Shown in pieces: positions 60,167 through 64,000 of a stretch of 64,000 nucleotides of DNA (position 1 is the first letter of the stretch; each line of letters begins with the position of its first letter). The DNA is from Monilinia fructicola. Taxonomy: Eukaryota > Ascomycota > Leotiomycetes > Helotiales > Sclerotiniaceae. The notes under the pieces were generated by a model that saw only the letters and a list, made by a program, of their open reading frames with translations, did not search any database and had not been told where the DNA came from. The position numbers and the translations under genes are program-made. Where the stretch lies: NCBI GenBank assembly GCA_008692225.1, contig VICG01000006.1, positions 308,501-372,500 of the forward strand, given 5' to 3'.

Positions 60167-62995
60167 TTAATTCCAATTATTAGTAGGATTTCTTGCAATT
60201 ACTTCCACCCATGTATTTTGAGTTGGTGCTCCAAATTGTGTAGTAGTAGTCCATGGTTGACTCGCATCACCAAATGATTGAGTGAAATTTTCCATGTTAT
60301 GAGTATTCATTGAAATACTTTCCAAATCATCAATCCATGTATCAAAAGGCAACATGGAAGTAGCACTTGGATCTCTATTCCATCCCGCTTGAGTACCTGG
60401 TGGTGCCATGTTATGAGGTTGATGAGCCATTGGAGGATGATAATGACCCATTTGTTGAATTTGAGGAGGATAGTTTTGAGCTTGTCCTTGATTGCTATAA
60501 GGAGAATTGATACTTGATGCGGAATCACCATTTCCTGGACTAATCAAGCTAGGTGGGTTTGAGTTTTTGGTTGGGACTTGGTTGATAAGCCCCGTTGGGA
60601 ATATATGGTCCACTAGGCCCTTGTTGCATCTCCATATTCATATTGTTGTTCGAGGCATTGATTGGTGCCCAAGTGGAAGGTGGTCTCGATCCTGATCCTT
60701 CAACACCTTGCATTGGCTCGCCGTTAGAATTACTAGCAGCAGTGGTTGAACCAAGATCGCTGGTACTACACCGAGAGCGATTTGGATAGTCGTCGGAAAC
60801 AGAATCACCACCAGCAGTATCTTCAAGACTCCCAAATTCCTTCAAATCTTTTTCAAACCCTTTCCACTCATCCAAGCCACCACCTTTCCATTTAACATCT
60901 TTCTTGTATCTCCGGAATTCGTTCTTTACCATTTTGTAATACTTCATCATTTGTTCAATTCTTTTGTGATAAGCTTTGGCCATGGTTAATCTTGGAACCA
61001 TATCTTTCAAGATTCTGATGGGTAAAGCCGATCGACTTTCACCCATGTAATCATTGGGATCCATCTGTGGGAAATGAACAGAGTAAACCCCGGTAAATGC
61101 TGCATGGAAAAGGGCAAAGACAAACAGTGGGGATTCGGGTAAAGCATTATTGTCCTGACACGTTCTCATGATATCAACAATATCTCTTGCTGATGAGAAG
61201 AGTGAGTCAGCACTTTGTTCCCAGAATCCTGGTGGAATGTCGAATTTATCTTTGGGAAATGTCGGTTCATCCAATGGACCTGAAGGTTTATCAGCTCGAA
61301 GGGGAATGAAGGGAATGTATTCCCTATGAAGCATGATTCGACATAGAGAGACCAATGTATGCAAGCTGGCATAAGTAGTGGCGTTTCGTTTTTCCAAGTG
61401 TGCATTCAAGTTGTCTTCGGAAAAGGTGAGATTCTCCGGTAGGCTGCTATAAAAATCTTCCAGCTCATGTGAAAGTTTATAGAATTGTGTTTCTTCGTCC
61501 CATGGAGGTAATGATTCAGTTTCGGCGACCTCCATGAAGACTCCACTTTGAAAGTTTGCCCCAAATCTCAACCAAACGACAATACCTACTGAGTACACCA
61601 CCTTCCTGAATCTTGACATTGGTCAAGGTAACCTTTTCAAATTCGCGGTTCAGATAACCTGTTTGCACGGATTGAGTGAACAAGAACTGATCATCAGAAC
61701 ATGGTAATTGCACTCGTAGAATATCCGACTCAACCATGGTAGGTCTAGCCTTGCCCGCGGAAAGCATACGATCCATGATGAAACAGCTCCAAAAAGTACG
61801 CCTCCTCACTTCCTTCTCAATCGCGGTATCACGTGCTGGATGCTTGTTCACCTCGGGCCGATATGAACTGGCAGCGACTACTGTTTCAGTCTTGAAGGTT
61901 CTTGCCGATGGATCATCCTCATAAGGTAAGCCCATTGCTTGTGCTAACCTGGTCGCAATACCAACATAAACCCAAGCGCTAAGACCTCTAGTTTGACCCC
62001 ACTCGTAAAGACCAAGCATCAAGAGTGCCTGGATCCTTTCGGTTGTGGGAGTGCTCAAATCTTTGCCTGAAGCTCCGAAGATGGTCGAGGTCAGGGCAGT
62101 CGCATAGTAATCGCTCGCAGCCAATGGATCATTTGGTCGAGGAGAATTTGCTGGTGCGTGATATGCAATTAATTCGGGATGGAACCGTGCCGTGAGTGTA
62201 AGTACACCTAGCAATAATATCTTGGCATCTTGAAAAGGCGGGGACATCGGCGAGCGTCGAAGGATCTCTTGGGTGAGATGCTTGGCGCATGCGATTCCGA
62301 AATGATGGAGGGTGTAAGAAAGGCATCTCCGTCGAGAAATTCAACTTGAATATATCATAAATCTCATCCCACACCTTTCTTGTCAAGATCAGCGCTTCCA
62401 AAGGGTCCTCGCCGCCCTCTGACTATTTCTGCGACCAGAATCTTCATGTTTTCGCACTCGCTTCTTACTGTCACTTTCTCCTTCAACCTTTATTCCCATC
62501 GGTGGATCGAGCCTTTTGGGTGTCGACGCTGCGGCGCTAGGATATGTGCATTCTCTGTTGGATGATTCACATGCCCGACAGATGGAATTGACACCGCTGT
62601 TGACACCTGAGCTTGAGATTAGTAAAAATGTCGTGAGCCTGGGGTGGGCGATGGAAGTTGCTTACATTTCACCTTGCTCCGTCTACATCGTGCGCAAGCT
62701 ATACTAGATCGTACCACTTCACACCAGATAGATTAGCATGACCATCTCATGTAGAGGAAGAAGAGTTCACGATAGACTCACTCTTTGCTGGCTTCTTCTC
62801 CTCTATCCCACCTCGACCACCACCGTTACCATCATCAACTCCTAAGCCACTGGCGCCCAATGCGCCGGGGCTGGTCGCTCCGGCCGAAGTTATATTGGGC
62901 CGATGTTGTTTAGGTGAGGCGGGATGAAGATACGATGGATCCGTCGCAGAGAAAGCTTCAGCGTGTGAACGTTTGGGACTAGATGATCGCGACAC
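60167..62995 (-). CDS. Zn2Cys6 transcription factor with fungal_trans domain, four or more frameshifts
   Basis: A DNA-binding fungal regulator. The Ser-rich N-terminus (MSRSSSPKRSHAEAF) is followed by introns at 62699-62781 and 62607-62665 that assemble the binuclear cluster KTCARCRRSKVKC, then SICRACESSNREC (spacing C-x2-C-x6-C-x8-C-x2-C-x6-C). A basic linker (SDSKKRVRKHEDSGRRNSQR) precedes the middle homology region: KVWDEIYDIFKLNFSTEMP, LLLGVLTLTARFHPELIAY, LSAWVYVGIATRLAQAMGL and VRRRTFWSCFIMDRMLSAG. The C-terminus is Gln/Asn/Pro-rich and ends NPTNNWN, as in activation domains. Single-base shifts lie near 62412, 62250, 61522 (AAA) and 60580. Targets are unknown and I do not assign a named regulator. 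Confidence 0.85.
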
Positions 62996-64000
62996 ACCGA
63001 CTGCCGATTCCGAATCAGGTGGTGCAGAAGGCGAGAGTATCGCGGCGAGAGAGTGAGGTGAGGGAATGTTTGCGGTTTGGGGGTCCTTTGAGACCCTGAA
63101 CTTGTTGATGGAAAGGGAATTTTTATTATTATTTCTTAAAAGGGTCTAGAAAGGTTAAGAAATCAAGTTACTTTTCTCATTCAGGAGAGATGGAGGGATG
63201 GAGGGATGGCTGGGTTGCTGCAGATTCGGTGGAGGGTGGTTTCGGTAGGGCCCTTTCAAATTGTAATCGTCCACGCTGTAAGTAACTTTTGGTGTGACGG
63301 CGAAGCGAATGCCGCAGATGCAATGCGAGATTCCGGTTCAAGGAATACAAAGTAACTTTGACATAAACGATTGGACAATTGAGGGGAAGAATGAGGTGAA
63401 TGTAGTGTAGGGGGGTTGAATATATTTGACTGATTTGTTGGAAGAAGGGCAGAAGTGAGCGCAATGATAATTGAAGAAATATAATGGATATAATTTGTCG
63501 TCGTTATTGTTGTTGTAGTGGTGGTGGATGAGATGGTTGGATATGGTTGGATGTGGATGTGGAGGTGGTTGTGGTTGTGATGGTGGTTGTGGTTGTGGTT
63601 GTGGTTTTGACTGATGACTTGATTATTTCTCGTTTCTTGGCAACAAATAATGAATGAATAATGACGATTGATTGATTGATTATTTTGTTTCTAAACAGAT
63701 AGAATGAAATGATAAAGGGTGGATGGATGGATGAATGAGTGAATGGATGGATGGATGAATAGATGAATAGATGGTTGGATAGAGGGATGGATGAATGATT
63801 TGATTAACTGGATGTTTCAAGGTTATGATTGATTATTGTTGATATTGTTGTCGCGAATTGTATAGATGATGATGGATACCTAGTATTGTATACTTTTCAT
63901 ATACTTGTATACTTATATATATATATATATGGATATATATATATATATGTATGTATGTATGTATACTTGGATAATCTAGGTAAAGATATGGTATATATTG
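62996..64000. promoter_or_regulatory. upstream region of the Zn2Cys6 gene
   Basis: Contains GGTTGTGGTTGTGG repeats (63545-63610), GGATGGATGAATG repeats (63720-63800) and a TATA/TGTATG run (63915-63965). No upstream gene is supported to the right edge. Confidence 0.5.

Overview
The window is nuclear DNA of a filamentous ascomycete (Pezizomycotina). Genes have short introns (about 47-101 nt) with GT..AG ends and CTAAC-type branch sites. The gene set is typically fungal (Zn2Cys6 regulator, HOS3-type deacetylase, BBC1, MRP51, a 2EXR-domain protein). Two long AT-rich blocks carry transition-only (RIP-like) decay of transposons. The 2EXR gene and the RIP'd AT-rich blocks suggest a leotiomycete (Helotiales), but the species cannot be fixed from sequence alone.

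Layout: 1-1.4 kb holds a poly-Q gene running off the left edge and a Gln-rich/Arg-rich coiled-coil gene, both on minus. A broken 2EXR gene lies at 3.5-4.2 kb. The 6.6-14.7 kb stretch is a housekeeping cluster: queuine tRNA-ribosyltransferase (QTRT1), HOS3 histone deacetylase, ribosomal protein eS17 and RTR1 CTD phosphatase. BBC1, an SH3 actin-patch protein, lies at 16.4-20.0 kb. An AT-rich transposon block spans 21.5-32.8 kb and contains an 8.6 kb Ty3/gypsy chromovirus on minus, a solo LTR and MITE ends. An aspartic protease and mitochondrial ribosomal protein MRP51 face each other at 33.5-36.6 kb. From 36.6 to 45.8 kb the sequence is mostly simple repeats, plus one TIR element. A gene of unknown function is at 45.8-47.3 kb. 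A second AT-rich block at 47.9-58.3 kb is built of transposons inserted inside transposons, which can be ordered by perfect target-site duplications. A Zn2Cys6 transcription factor lies on minus at 60.2-63.0 kb.

Most of the recognisable protein genes are interrupted by single-base shifts although the protein on both sides is well conserved. Many sit at short homopolymers. This looks more like residual sequencing/assembly indels than widespread pseudogenisation, but the sequence alone cannot settle it, so the spans given run across the shifts. Apart from proximity the genes do not form a pathway. I saw no biosynthetic cluster, CRISPR array or rRNA gene and recognised no tRNA. The most informative features are the nested transposon stratigraphy, the transition-only LTR divergence, and a cryptic extra coding region inside the chromovirus.
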